DNA of 29,610 nt from VRUE01 sp036524775 (GTDB lineage Bacteria > Actinomycetota > Thermoleophilia > Solirubrobacterales > 70-9). The DNA lies in assembly GCA_036524775.1 (NCBI GenBank), contig DATDBO010000070.1, forward strand, positions 1 through 29,610, given 5' to 3'. This document shows positions 16,732-24,090 of the stretch, in pieces. The position numbers and the translations under genes were made by a program. Each line of letters opens with the position of its first letter. Within the stretch, counting starts at the first letter, position 1. The notes below the pieces were generated by a model. It was given only the letters and a program-made list of their open reading frames with translations. It was not told the DNA's origin and did no database searches.

Positions 16732-18054
16732 ATGCTGCCCCCGGAACCGAGCTCGCCGCCGCTGGTGCAGATGCTGCGCTGGGCCTTCCGCCCGCTGCCC
16801 TTCATGCAGGAGTGCCGCGAGAAGTTCGGCGACTCGTTCAGCGTCAAGTTCGTCGGCTTCGAGCGGCCGATGGTGATGATCTCCGACCCGGCCGCGATCA
16901 AGGCCCTCTACACGGAGCGCTCGCACGGGCTGCCGCCCGGCCGCGAGGTCGTCCTCACCCCGGTCGTCGGGCCGCGCTCGGTGCTGGTGATCGAGGGCGC
17001 CGACCACCTCGCCCACCGCAAGGTGATGCTGCCCGCCTTCCACGGCGAGCGGATGCGCTCCTACGAGCCGATCGTCACCGAGATCGTCGATCGCGAGATC
17101 GACTCCTGGCCGCTCGACGGGGAGTTCGCGATCCACCCGCACATGCAGGCGATGACGCTGGAGGTGATCCTGCGGGTCGTCTTCGGTGTCGCCGAGGGGC
17201 CCCGCCTGGAGCGCCTGCGCGTCGTCCTGACCAAGGTGCTGGAGGAAACCGCGTCGCCCTTCGCCCAGCTGATCGGCCTCGCCGCGCGACGCTTCGGCGG
17301 CCGCGGGCCGTGGGCCAAGTTCGAGGCCCAGCTGCATGCGGTCGACGAGCTGCTCTACGCCGAGATCGCCGAGCACCGCAAGCGGGAGGACCTGGAGGAG
17401 CGCGACGACATCCTCTCCCAACTGATTCAGGCGCGGTTCGAGGACGGCTCGGAGATGAGCGACGAGGACCTGCGCGACCAGCTGATGACGCTGCTTCTGG
17501 CCGGCCACGAGACGACGGCGACCGCGCTCGCCTGGACCTTCGACCTGCTGCTCCGCCACCCGCGCGAGCTGGCCAAGCTGCGCGACTCGCTCGAGGCGGG
17601 GGAGGACGACTACCTGCGGGCGACGATCAGCGAGTCGCTGCGCCTGCGCCCGGTCGTGCCGCTCGCCGGCCGCCGCCTCGCCAAGAACCTGGTCGCCGAC
17701 GGCCTCACCCTCCCGGCGGGGACCGACGTGACGCCGGCCATCTGGCTGGCCCACACCCGCGCCGACGTCTACCCCGAGCCGTTCGCCTTCCGCCCCGAGC
17801 GCTTCCTCGACGAGGCCCCGGACACCTACGCCTGGGTCCCCTTCGGCGGCGGCATCCGCCGCTGCCTCGGCGCCGCCTTCGCCGAGTTCGAGATGCGCAT
17901 CGTCCTGCGCGAGGTGCTGACCCGCTGCGAGTTGCACAAGGCGAGCCCGGCGCCGGAGAAGATCGGCCGCCGCAACATCACCCTCTCGCCCAAGGACGGC
18001 ACCCCGGTCGTCCTCACCGCGCGCCGGCCGGCGCGCGAGCCGGCAGTCGCTTAG
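16732..18054 (+). CDS. Cytochrome P450
   Basis: This is a 440-residue haem monooxygenase. It shows the I-helix oxygen-activating Ala-Gly-His-Glu-Thr-Thr (257-262), the K-helix Glu301-x-x-Arg304, the meander Pro-Glu-Arg-Phe, and the haem-binding loop Phe-Gly-Gly-Gly-Ile-Arg-Arg-Cys-Leu-Gly with Cys378 as iron ligand. The N-terminus (Pro-Pro-Leu-Val-Gln-Met-Leu-Arg-Trp) resembles mycobacterial CYP135/CYP138-type enzymes, a tentative comparison. There is no membrane anchor, and no ferredoxin or reductase gene lies nearby. The ATG at 16732 lacks a Shine-Dalgarno and is 67 bases from the divergent purC start. The substrate is unknown. Confidence 0.95.
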   Translation: MLPPEPSSPPLVQMLRWAFRPLPFMQECREKFGDSFSVKFVGFERPMVMISDPAAIKALYTERSHGLPPGREVVLTPVVGPRSVLVIEGADHLAHRKVMLPAFHGERMRSYEPIVTEIVDREIDSWPLDGEFAIHPHMQAMTLEVILRVVFGVAEGPRLERLRVVLTKVLEETASPFAQLIGLAARRFGGRGPWAKFEAQLHAVDELLYAEIAEHRKREDLEERDDILSQLIQARFEDGSEMSDEDLRDQLMTLLLAGHETTATALAWTFDLLLRHPRELAKLRDSLEAGEDDYLRATISESLRLRPVVPLAGRRLAKNLVADGLTLPAGTDVTPAIWLAHTRADVYPEPFAFRPERFLDEAPDTYAWVPFGGGIRRCLGAAFAEFEMRIVLREVLTRCELHKASPAPEKIGRRNITLSPKDGTPVVLTARRPAREPAVA

Positions 18055-18063
18055 CCCTGGCGA

Positions 18064-18113
18064 AACTTCTGTCGCGTTGATGACCCCATAGGGGTCAAAA
18101 GGCGACAGAAGTT
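18064..18113. repeat. Nested palindrome between convergent genes (terminator or dispersed repeat)
   Basis: AACTTCTGTCGC (18064-18075) pairs perfectly with GCGACAGAAGTT (18102-18113). Inside, TGACCCC (18081-18087) pairs with GGGGTCA (18091-18097) around ATA. The result is two stacked stems of 12 and 7 bp, separated by small asymmetric internal loops. It begins nine bases after the P450 stop, and its right end touches the stop codon of the convergent glutaredoxin-like gene. No T-tract follows in either direction. Confidence 0.7.
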
Positions 18114-18406
18114 CATCCGTGAACCGCGGGGTGCTCCTTGGCCCAGTGGACGATCACGCTCCAGCCGGAGATCACTTCGCCGTCGTCGAGGACGAGCATC
18201 GGCACGTCGTTCCAGCCGCTCAGCCTCCTCACCTCCGCCCGGTCCTCGTCGCGCTTGGTGTGGCGCCGAGGCAGCAGCCGGTAGCCCTTCACGGTCTTCA
18301 CCTCGTATGAGTAGCCGGCCTGGTCCAGGGCTTTGCCCGCCCGCGCGCAAGGATGAATGAACGCAGCCGGACCCCCGGTCCCCCGCGGACACGTGTAGAG
18401 GATCAC
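18113..18406 (-). CDS. Glutaredoxin/GST-N-like thioredoxin-fold protein, copy 2
   Basis: This is a 97-residue thioredoxin-fold protein. It opens with a strand Val-Ile-Leu-Tyr-Thr-Cys-Pro, then His-Pro-Cys-Ala-Arg-Ala, so the two Cys are spaced far wider than the CxxC of glutaredoxins. A Asp-Val-Pro-Met-Leu-Val-Leu-Asp-Asp-Gly-Glu-Val-Ile-Ser-Gly stretch follows; it is the cis-Pro and glutathione-binding region of GST-N/glutaredoxin domains. The start is taken as a GTG at 18406 that overlaps the upstream TGA (GTGA); a longer frame reads into the upstream gene. It is clearly a paralogue of that upstream gene. The redox partner is unknown, and actinobacteria generally lack glutathione. Confidence 0.75.
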   Translation of the reverse strand: MILYTCPRGTGGPAAFIHPCARAGKALDQAGYSYEVKTVKGYRLLPRRHTKRDEDRAEVRRLSGWNDVPMLVLDDGEVISGWSVIVHWAKEHPAVHG

Positions 18407-18690
18407 CTTGCTGCCGGGTGCTCCTTGGCCCAACGGGCGATGACGCTCGAGCCGGCGACGACCTCGCCGTCGTCGAGGACGAGGATCGGGACCAGGTTCT
18501 GGCCGCTCAGCCTGCGCACCTCCGCGCGGTCCTCCTCGCGGTGCCCCCAGGTCCAGGGCATCAGCCGGTAGCTGCCGACCGTGCGCAGCTCGTACCGGTA
18601 CCCCGCCGCGTCGAGCGCCTTGGCCGCCTTGGCGCACGGATGCACCGCCCCCGGCCCCCGTTTCTTCTGCCCGCAGGTGTAGAGCACCAT
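18403..18690 (-). CDS. Glutaredoxin/GST-N-like thioredoxin-fold protein, copy 1
   Basis: This is a 95-residue thioredoxin-fold protein. Strand one ends in Leu-Tyr-Thr-Cys-Gly, and His-Pro-Cys-Ala-Lys begins the first helix. The Leu-Val-Pro-Ile-Leu-Val-Leu-Asp-Asp-Gly-Glu-Val-Val-Ala-Gly region carries the cis-Pro. It closes with a Trp-Ala-Lys-Glu-His-Pro helix. Most residues match the downstream copy, including the block Glu-Asp-Arg-Ala-Glu-Val-Arg-Arg-Leu-Ser-Gly, so the pair arose by tandem duplication. The ATG is at 18690; the Shine-Dalgarno is weak. Disulfide or mycothiol-linked redox work is plausible but not shown. Confidence 0.78.
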   Translation of the reverse strand: MVLYTCGQKKRGPGAVHPCAKAAKALDAAGYRYELRTVGSYRLMPWTWGHREEDRAEVRRLSGQNLVPILVLDDGEVVAGSSVIARWAKEHPAAR

Positions 18691-18756
18691 CGACGATTGA
18701 CCCTAGCGAACCCTCAGGATTCGGATCGACTCAACCTAGCCCACCGATGATGCGCC

Positions 18757-20055
18757 ATGATGCTCGGGATGTTGAGGCGCTTTGCAATAACCGGATTCAA
18801 GTCGATCACGAAGGTTGAGCAGGATTTGCCCCGCTTGGCTGTTCTGGCGGGTCCTAATGCTGCGGGAAAGAGCAATTTTCTCGACGCTGTCCAAGCCCTT
18901 GCAAGATTGGGAACCGAGCGAACGTTGTCTGATGCCCTCGCGCCTCCAATACGAGGGTTTCCGACTGAGCTGTTCACCCTTCCCCAAGAGGGCTTGCCAA
19001 AGTTGCTGAAGCAGTCGGAGGCCACGTTTATCATCGAGGCTGATCTTGAGGCGATCATTGGTGCGGGTGGGGACCGCAAAGAGAGGCTTCGATATCGCGT
19101 AGGAGTCAAGATCGATCCCGGCAAGGGGACCTTGACTCTTGTGGATGAGTATCTAATGCGCCTCACTGCCAAGTGGGAGGCTCGCGCGAGTGAGGGTCCA
19201 CGTGTTGAGAGAGCGGATTCAGATAATCGCGTGACCTTGCGGCAGGGAAGTCCGAGCGGTCACCCTCGATACGAGGTCCATGGAAATCACACCTTTCTTT
19301 CGGATGCACGCCTTTCAGGTTCCCGCTGGCGTGCGCTCGACATTGCCCGGGAAGAGTTTCGCCTCTGGCGCACCTACTACCTAGATCCCAGTGCCGCCAT
19401 GCGGGAAGCAGTCCCTCCGAGAGAGGTTTCTGACATAGGTGTGAGAGGGCAGCATATTGCGCCCTTTCTCTACGGGCTGAAAGCCAAAGAGCCTAAGAAG
19501 TTTGAAGCAGTGAGGCGTGCCTTGCGCTCAGTTATTCCTGCTGTCGGGTCTCTAGACGTTGATCTAGATACCAAACGGGGAACGCTCGATGTCCAGATCG
19601 AACAGGACGGGACGGTCTACTCGTCGCGCATTGTGTCCGAGGGGACGCTCCGAGTTCTCGCCCTATGTGCCATTGCGGTTACGGCTGATCGCGGATTGAT
19701 TGCTTTTGAGGAGCCAGAGAACGGGGTTCAACCCCAGCGGCTTGACAAGATCGCGGCACTACTCGCAGACGCAGCAATTCGGGGAGGTGCGCAGATTATC
19801 GTGACGACTCACTCGCCGTATTTTATGGCCGCGATGCTTGAGCAGGCGCGTCGGCCGGATGTGGATGGTCAGAGCACGAATGGTAAGTCCGACATCGGCT
19901 TGTTCAGCGTTACGCGAAGCGGTAGATCAACGGTCATTAAGAGCCTTGCCGATCCTGGACTTTGGGAAGGCGAGGCAATCAATGAGCTTTTTGATGATCC
20001 CGATGAGTACGACAAGATTGCAGCAGTAGCGCGACGCGGCTGGTTGGATCTCTGA
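18757..20055 (+). CDS. AAA/RecF-SMC-like ATPase of a putative defence module
   Basis: This is a 432-residue ATPase of the AAA_15/AAA_21 (OLD- and SMC-related) type. Phe-Lys-Ser-Ile precedes Walker A Gly-Pro-Asn-Ala-Ala-Gly-Lys-Ser (32-39). A signature-like Ser-Glu-Gly-Thr-Leu-Arg lies near 294-299, Walker B Leu-Ile-Ala-Phe-Glu-Glu-Pro-Glu-Asn-Gly at 314-323 and the switch Thr-Thr-His-Ser-Pro-Tyr-Phe at 350-356. There is no nuclease domain in the chain; the next gene supplies a TOPRIM-like one, directly abutting. Codon use is far less GC-rich than the flanking genes, a sign of transfer. The start is uncertain: ATGs at 18757, 18760 and 18769 all fit, and none has a clear Shine-Dalgarno. Such pairs resemble PARIS or RloAB/AbiL-type anti-phage systems. 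Confidence 0.85.
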   Translation: MMLGMLRRFAITGFKSITKVEQDLPRLAVLAGPNAAGKSNFLDAVQALARLGTERTLSDALAPPIRGFPTELFTLPQEGLPKLLKQSEATFIIEADLEAIIGAGGDRKERLRYRVGVKIDPGKGTLTLVDEYLMRLTAKWEARASEGPRVERADSDNRVTLRQGSPSGHPRYEVHGNHTFLSDARLSGSRWRALDIAREEFRLWRTYYLDPSAAMREAVPPREVSDIGVRGQHIAPFLYGLKAKEPKKFEAVRRALRSVIPAVGSLDVDLDTKRGTLDVQIEQDGTVYSSRIVSEGTLRVLALCAIAVTADRGLIAFEEPENGVQPQRLDKIAALLADAAIRGGAQIIVTTHSPYFMAAMLEQARRPDVDGQSTNGKSDIGLFSVTRSGRSTVIKSLADPGLWEGEAINELFDDPDEYDKIAAVARRGWLDL

Positions 20056-20634
20056 TTGGCGGCGAGGCGACTTAATCTGTTCTGCGAGGACGCTGGGCAC
20101 GAGGCGTTCGCGCGTGCGGCGGTTGAGCGGATTGCAGCCGAACAGCAAGTCGATGTCTCAATCGGTGTTGCAAGTTCCCGAGCAGGTTTAGGACATATGC
20201 AGCGGGAGCTTCGCGCATATACGGAGACTGTGCGCCATCGCTCTGGTACTCCGGATCTCCTTGTAGTGCTAGCTGACGGAAACGCCGTTGGGCCAAACGC
20301 GAGGCGGAGTGAAATTGATGGACTTGAACTTGGCGAGGTTTTCCCGGTTTGGATCGTGGGGGTCCCTGATCCATGCGTAGAGGCCTGGCTGCTCGCTGAC
20401 TCAGGTGCTCTGAAAGATGCCTTTGGTCAATCGCCGCCATCCCCTATTCCTACGGGTTCGGACGGGTTAAAGCAGTACCTGAAGTCCTATCTTGAAGAAA
20501 GCGGCGAGATCGTGACCCAAGGTGGAGTGGAGTTCGCGGATGAGATCGTTGCAGCTATGAACCTATATCGGGCGGGGAAAAACGAGTCGACCCTGAAGCG
20601 CTTTTTCGATGATCTCCGCGCGGCGATGAAATAG
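20056..20634 (+). CDS. TOPRIM / DUF4276-like putative nuclease partner
   Basis: This is a 192-residue protein. Residues 5-20 give a TOPRIM-like first motif (Leu-Phe-Cys-Glu-Asp-Ala-Gly-His-Glu, with Glu11 and Glu16). Leu-Leu-Val-Val-Leu-Ala-Asp-Gly-Asn (68-76, Asp74) fits the acidic second motif. Val-Pro-Asp-Pro-Cys-Val-Glu-Ala-Trp-Leu-Leu-Ala-Asp (103-115) matches the Pro-x-x-Glu-x-Trp-Leu-Leu block common to RloB and DUF4276 proteins. The metal-binding acids thus seem intact. The start is a TTG right after the TGA of the ATPase gene, so the two are co-translated. GC content is low, as in the ATPase gene. A toxic nuclease or RNase-like effector is inferred. Confidence 0.7.
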   Translation: MAARRLNLFCEDAGHEAFARAAVERIAAEQQVDVSIGVASSRAGLGHMQRELRAYTETVRHRSGTPDLLVVLADGNAVGPNARRSEIDGLELGEVFPVWIVGVPDPCVEAWLLADSGALKDAFGQSPPSPIPTGSDGLKQYLKSYLEESGEIVTQGGVEFADEIVAAMNLYRAGKNESTLKRFFDDLRAAMK

Positions 20635-20652
20635 CCGGGATTTGCGCGTGAG

Positions 20653-21936
20653 CTAGCCGCGCAGGGCTTCGAGGCGCTCGAAGATCGCCGGGACGTGGCC
20701 GAGGTAGGCGTCGTAGTCGAAGACCGCGTCGAGGTCGAGGTCGGGGGCGGCCTCGGCGAGCAGGTCGCGGAAGTGGGTGCCGCTGTCCCAGGCGCGCTGG
20801 GCGTTCTCCTGGACGACGCGGTAAGCCTCGTCGCGAGTCAGGCCGGACTCGACCAGGGCGGTGAGGGCGCGCTGGCTGAACAGGGCCCCGTGGGTCAGCT
20901 CGAGGTTCTCCCTCATCCGGTCGGCGCGGACGGTCATCTCGGCGGCGACCTTCGCCGCCAGGTCCTGCATGTAGTCGAGCCCGATCGTCGCGTCGGGCAG
21001 GATCACCCGCTCGGCGCCGGAGTGCGAGATGTCGCGCTCGTGCCAGAGGGCGATGTTCTCCAGCCCCGCCTGGGCGTAGCCGCGCAGCACCCGCGAGAGG
21101 CCGGTGATCCGCTCGGTGCGGATCGGGTTGCGCTTGTGCGGCATCGCCGAGGAGCCCTTCTGGCCGGCGGCGAACGGCTCCTCGACCTCGCGCACCTCGG
21201 TGCGCTGCAGGTTGCGCACCTCGGTGGCGAAGCGCTCCAGGCCGCCGCCGGCGATCGCGATGCGCGAGGTCAGCACCGAGTGGCGGTCGCGCGGCACGAC
21301 CTGGGTGGCGACGTCCTCGCGCTGCAGCCCGAGCCGCTCCATCACGCGCGCCTCGACCGACGGTGGCACCGAGGCGTAGGTGCCGACCGCGCCGGAGAGC
21401 TTGCCGAAGGCGAGCTGTTCGAAGGCATTGGTGAGCCGGAAGAGGTTGCGGTCGGCCTCGAAGGCGAAGCCGGCGAGGCGCAGGCCGAAGGTCGTCGGCT
21501 CGGCGTGGACGCCGTGGGTGCGGCCGACGCAGAGCGTGTCGCGGTGCTCCAGCGCCCGCTCGATCAGCGCATCGCGGTAGGCGCGCGCCGAGGCGAGCAC
21601 GACCTCGCCCGCCTGGCGCAGCTGCAGGGCGAGCGCCGTGTCGAGCACGTCGGAGGAGGTCAGGCCGTAGTGGACCCAGCGGCCGTGCTCGCCGACCGAC
21701 TCGGCGACGACGTCGACGAAGGCGGCGACGTCGTGGTCGGTGACCTTCTCGCGCTCGTCGACGGCCTCGACCGTGAAGGCGGCGTTGGCGCGGGCGGCCT
21801 CGGCGGCCTCGGCGGGGACGGCTCCCTCCTCGGCCCACGCCTCGGTTGCCGCCAGCTCGACCTCGAGCCAGCACTCGAGCTTGCGCTGCTGGGACCAGAC
21901 AGCGCCGATCTCGGGACGGGTGTAGCGGGCGATCAT
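20653..21936 (-). CDS. purB: Adenylosuccinate lyase PurB
   Basis: PurB removes fumarate from SAICAR and from adenylosuccinate, so it serves both IMP and AMP synthesis. The 427 residues fit the bacterial short form (about 430). It begins Met-Ile-Ala-Arg-Tyr-Thr-Arg-Pro-Glu-Ile, a typical PurB start. It carries the superfamily signature Gly-Ser-Ser-Ala-Met-Pro-His-Lys-Arg-Asn-Pro near residue 260, with Thr-Ser-Ser-Asp and Gly-Arg-Thr-His-Gly earlier. The ATG at 21936 is preferred; a longer frame adds 19 residues unlike the family. It lies 10 bases after purE, as the last gene of GYD-purD-purE-purB. Confidence 0.97.
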   Translation of the reverse strand: MIARYTRPEIGAVWSQQRKLECWLEVELAATEAWAEEGAVPAEAAEAARANAAFTVEAVDEREKVTDHDVAAFVDVVAESVGEHGRWVHYGLTSSDVLDTALALQLRQAGEVVLASARAYRDALIERALEHRDTLCVGRTHGVHAEPTTFGLRLAGFAFEADRNLFRLTNAFEQLAFGKLSGAVGTYASVPPSVEARVMERLGLQREDVATQVVPRDRHSVLTSRIAIAGGGLERFATEVRNLQRTEVREVEEPFAAGQKGSSAMPHKRNPIRTERITGLSRVLRGYAQAGLENIALWHERDISHSGAERVILPDATIGLDYMQDLAAKVAAEMTVRADRMRENLELTHGALFSQRALTALVESGLTRDEAYRVVQENAQRAWDSGTHFRDLLAEAAPDLDLDAVFDYDAYLGHVPAIFERLEALRG

Positions 21937-21946
21937 GCGTCGGCCG

Positions 21947-22429
21947 TCAGCAGTTGATGATCCGGATGGCCAGGAGCCCGGCGTTCTTCGCACCGTCGAC
22001 GGCGACGCAGGCGACCGGCACGCCCGGCGGCATCTGCACCGCCGAGAGCAGCGCGTCGAGGCCGCCGAGGCTCTTGCCGAGGATCGGCACGCCGATCACC
22101 GGCAGGTCGGTGTGGGCGGCGACGACGCCGGGCAGCGCCGCCGACATCCCGGCGCCGGCGATGATCACCTTCAGCCCCCGCATGCGGGCACTGTGGCAGT
22201 ACTCGCGGACCAGCTCCGGGTCGCGGTGGGCGCTCATCACGCGCACCTCGTAGCGGATGCCCGCTTCCTCCAAGACGGTCCCCGCCGGCTGCATCTTGGG
22301 CTTGTCGTTCTTCGAGCCCATGATGATCCCGACGTGGGGCTCGTCGACGTCGATCTCCTCGAACGCCTTCTCGACGGCGGGCATCGTGGTCGCCCCGGTC
22401 GGCTGCGGCTCCTCTGAGATCTCGTTCAT
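21947..22429 (-). CDS. purE: AIR carboxylase / N5-CAIR mutase PurE, atypical
   Basis: PurE makes CAIR. The 160-residue chain has a 30-residue N-terminal extension, then Val-Gly-Ile-Ile-Met-Gly-Ser-Lys-Asn-Asp (33-42), Ser-Ala-His-Arg (66-69), Gly-Ala-Gly-Met-Ser-Ala-Ala-Leu-Pro-Gly (92-101) and Gln-Met-Pro-Pro-Gly-Val-Pro-Val. In ordinary class I enzymes these places read Gly-Ser-x-Ser-Asp and Gly-Ala-Gly-Gly-Ala-Ala-His-Leu-Pro-Gly. A Ser is therefore Asn, and a His is Ala. No purK lies in this window, so whether it uses N5-CAIR (class I) or CO2 with AIR (class II) is open. It sits between purD and purB, with gaps of 24 and 10 bases. Confidence 0.93.
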   Translation of the reverse strand: MNEISEEPQPTGATTMPAVEKAFEEIDVDEPHVGIIMGSKNDKPKMQPAGTVLEEAGIRYEVRVMSAHRDPELVREYCHSARMRGLKVIIAGAGMSAALPGVVAAHTDLPVIGVPILGKSLGGLDALLSAVQMPPGVPVACVAVDGAKNAGLLAIRIINC

Positions 22430-22453
22430 CCGTTCCTCTCTACTCGTTCGTCG

Positions 22454-23728
22454 TCAACCGGGTACCCGCTCGACCGCGCGGGCGGCGATGTCGGAGCGGA
22501 TCTGCATTCCCTCGAAGTCGATCCGGCGGGCAGCATCGTACGCACGATCGCGGGCCACCGCCGGGGTGGGGCCGAGGGCGGTGACGTTGAGCACGCGGCC
22601 GCCGGCGGTGACGATCTCGCCGTCGCGCGCGGCCGTGCCGGCGTGGGTCACCTCCGCCGGCTCCGCCGCCGCGTCGAGGCCGTGGATCACGTCGCCCTTG
22701 GAGGAGGACTCGGGGTAGCCGGCCGAGGCGAGGACGAGCGTCACCGCCCAGTCATCGCCGAACTCGGCCTCGACGCCGGCCAGCCCGCTGGGCTCGCGCG
22801 CCGCCAGGCAGAGCTCGAGCAGGTCGGAGCGCAGCCGCGGCAGCACCGCCTGCGTCTCCGGGTCGCCGAAGCGGGTGTTGAACTCGAGCACCTTCGGCCC
22901 TTCGGGCCCGACCATCAGGCCGGCGTAGAGGACGCCATGGAAGGGGACGCCCCGCGCCGCCATCGCCGCGACGACCGGCCGGTGGACCGTCTCGACGATC
23001 TCCTCGACCTCGGCCGGCCCGAAGCCCGGCACCGGCGAGTAGCTGCCCATGCCGCCCGTATTGGGTCCCTCGTCGCCGTCGAAGATCCGCTTGTAGTCCT
23101 GGGCGGGGGCCAGCGGGACGACGTTCTCGCCGTCGCAGAGGGCGAGCAGGGAGAGCTCTTCGCCCTCGAGCAGCTCCTCCAGCACGACGGTCGTCTCGCC
23201 AAAGCGGCGCTCGCCGAAGAAGACCTCGACCGCGTCGCGGGCCTCGGCTTCGCTCGCGCAGAGGATCACGCCCTTGCCCGCGGCCAGCCCGTCTGCCTTG
23301 AGCACGGTCGGGTAGGGGGTGCGGGCGAGCTGCTCGAGCGCCTCCTCGCGGCTGCGCAGCAGGACGTGAGCGGCGGTCGGCACGCCGGCCTCCTCCATCA
23401 GCTGCTTGGCGAAGGCCTTCGAGCCCTCCAGCTCCGCCGCCGCGGCGCGCGGCCCGAAGGCGGCGATCCCCGCCTCCTCCAGCGCGTCGACGACCCCGGC
23501 GACCAGCGGCGCCTCCGGCCCGACCGCGACGAGATCGACGGCCCGCTCCCGCGCCGCCGCGACGATCGCCTCGAGGTCCTCGGCGCCGACCTCCGGCAGG
23601 CACTCCGCGTCGGCGGCTATCCCGGCGTTGCCGGGAGCACAGAGCAGCTCGGGCGCCCGCGCCGACCGCGCGAGCGCCCGCACCATCGCATGCTCGCGAC
23701 CGCCACCCCCTACGACAAGAACCCTCAA
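22454..23728 (-). CDS. purD: Phosphoribosylamine-glycine ligase PurD
   Basis: PurD is GAR synthetase, the second purine step. The 424 residues are the normal length. The ATP-grasp enzyme starts Arg-Val-Leu-Val-Val-Gly-Gly-Gly-Gly-Arg-Glu-His. It carries Gly-Pro-Glu-Ala-Pro-Leu, Lys-Ala-Asp-Gly-Leu-Ala-Ala-Gly-Lys-Gly-Val and Phe-Asn-Thr-Arg-Phe-Gly-Asp-Pro-Glu, all diagnostic. The start is a TTG at 23728, three bases after the stop of the GYD gene, so the two are probably co-transcribed. purE follows 24 bases later. Confidence 0.98.
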   Translation of the reverse strand: MRVLVVGGGGREHAMVRALARSARAPELLCAPGNAGIAADAECLPEVGAEDLEAIVAAARERAVDLVAVGPEAPLVAGVVDALEEAGIAAFGPRAAAAELEGSKAFAKQLMEEAGVPTAAHVLLRSREEALEQLARTPYPTVLKADGLAAGKGVILCASEAEARDAVEVFFGERRFGETTVVLEELLEGEELSLLALCDGENVVPLAPAQDYKRIFDGDEGPNTGGMGSYSPVPGFGPAEVEEIVETVHRPVVAAMAARGVPFHGVLYAGLMVGPEGPKVLEFNTRFGDPETQAVLPRLRSDLLELCLAAREPSGLAGVEAEFGDDWAVTLVLASAGYPESSSKGDVIHGLDAAAEPAEVTHAGTAARDGEIVTAGGRVLNVTALGPTPAVARDRAYDAARRIDFEGMQIRSDIAARAVERVPG

Positions 23729-23731
23729 GCT

Positions 23732-24013
23732 CTAAAGCGAGTCGGAAAGCTCGTCGGCCGGCATAGCGGCCAGCGTCTGGCTGGTCATCGTCCCGCGCGA
23801 GCCCAGCTCGACGGACACCTTCGCCATCGTCTTCTCGTCGGGAGCCTCGACGATCGTTACGAAGTCATATTGGCCCAAGGTCGCGTACTGAGCCTGAACT
23901 TTCGCCCCGATCTGTTCCACCTCTTTATTGACCTCAGCGACCCGCCCGGGGTTGTTCTTCAGCGTCCGAACTCCCTCGGCGGTCAGATTGGTGAGCATCA
24001 CATAGGTAGGCAT
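23732..24013 (-). CDS. GYD-domain protein
   Basis: This is a 93-residue protein fitting the GYD family (PF08734). It opens with Tyr-Val-Met-Leu-Thr-Asn-Leu-Thr-Ala-Glu-Gly, then Gly-Ala-Lys-Val. The naming stretch follows as Gly-Gln-Tyr-Asp-Phe-Val, then a Ser-Arg-Gly-Thr-Met-Thr-Ser-Gln-Thr-Leu strand. It is a small ferredoxin-like alpha/beta fold whose function is not established. A Shine-Dalgarno GAGAGGAG precedes the ATG. It lies three bases upstream of purD and so seems to be the first gene of that purine block. GC is slightly lower than in its neighbours. Confidence 0.85.
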   Translation of the reverse strand: MPTYVMLTNLTAEGVRTLKNNPGRVAEVNKEVEQIGAKVQAQYATLGQYDFVTIVEAPDEKTMAKVSVELGSRGTMTSQTLAAMPADELSDSL

Positions 24014-24068
24014 TGCTTCTCCTCTCGGCGGGGAGATTCGAGCCTACGTCATCCGAGCCACCGTGGGA

Positions 24069-24090
24069 AGGAGGGACCCCCGTCCCTCCT
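24069..24090 (-). terminator. Hairpin right after the murein hydrolase gene
   Basis: AGGAGGGAC (24069-24077) and GTCCCTCCT (24082-24090) form a perfect 9-bp stem with a CCCC/GGGG loop, starting at the last base of the TGA. Only a short TT follows, so it is a terminator candidate without a proper T-tract. It lies between the hydrolase gene and the GYD-pur block. Confidence 0.5.

Noticed and set aside
16665..16901. 79-codon N-terminal extension of PurC
   Set aside because: It runs antisense through the P450 5' end and has basic, non-homologous sequence. The PurC family start is at 16664.
18051..18392. 113-codon minus-strand frame running through the nested palindrome
   Set aside because: It overlaps the certain glutaredoxin-like gene in another frame, and most of it is a shadow. 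Only its last residues come from the palindrome.
18714..19172. Minus-strand frame over the start of the ATPase gene
   Set aside because: It has Ser/Arg-rich composition without motifs, and the ATPase with Walker A is on the plus strand.
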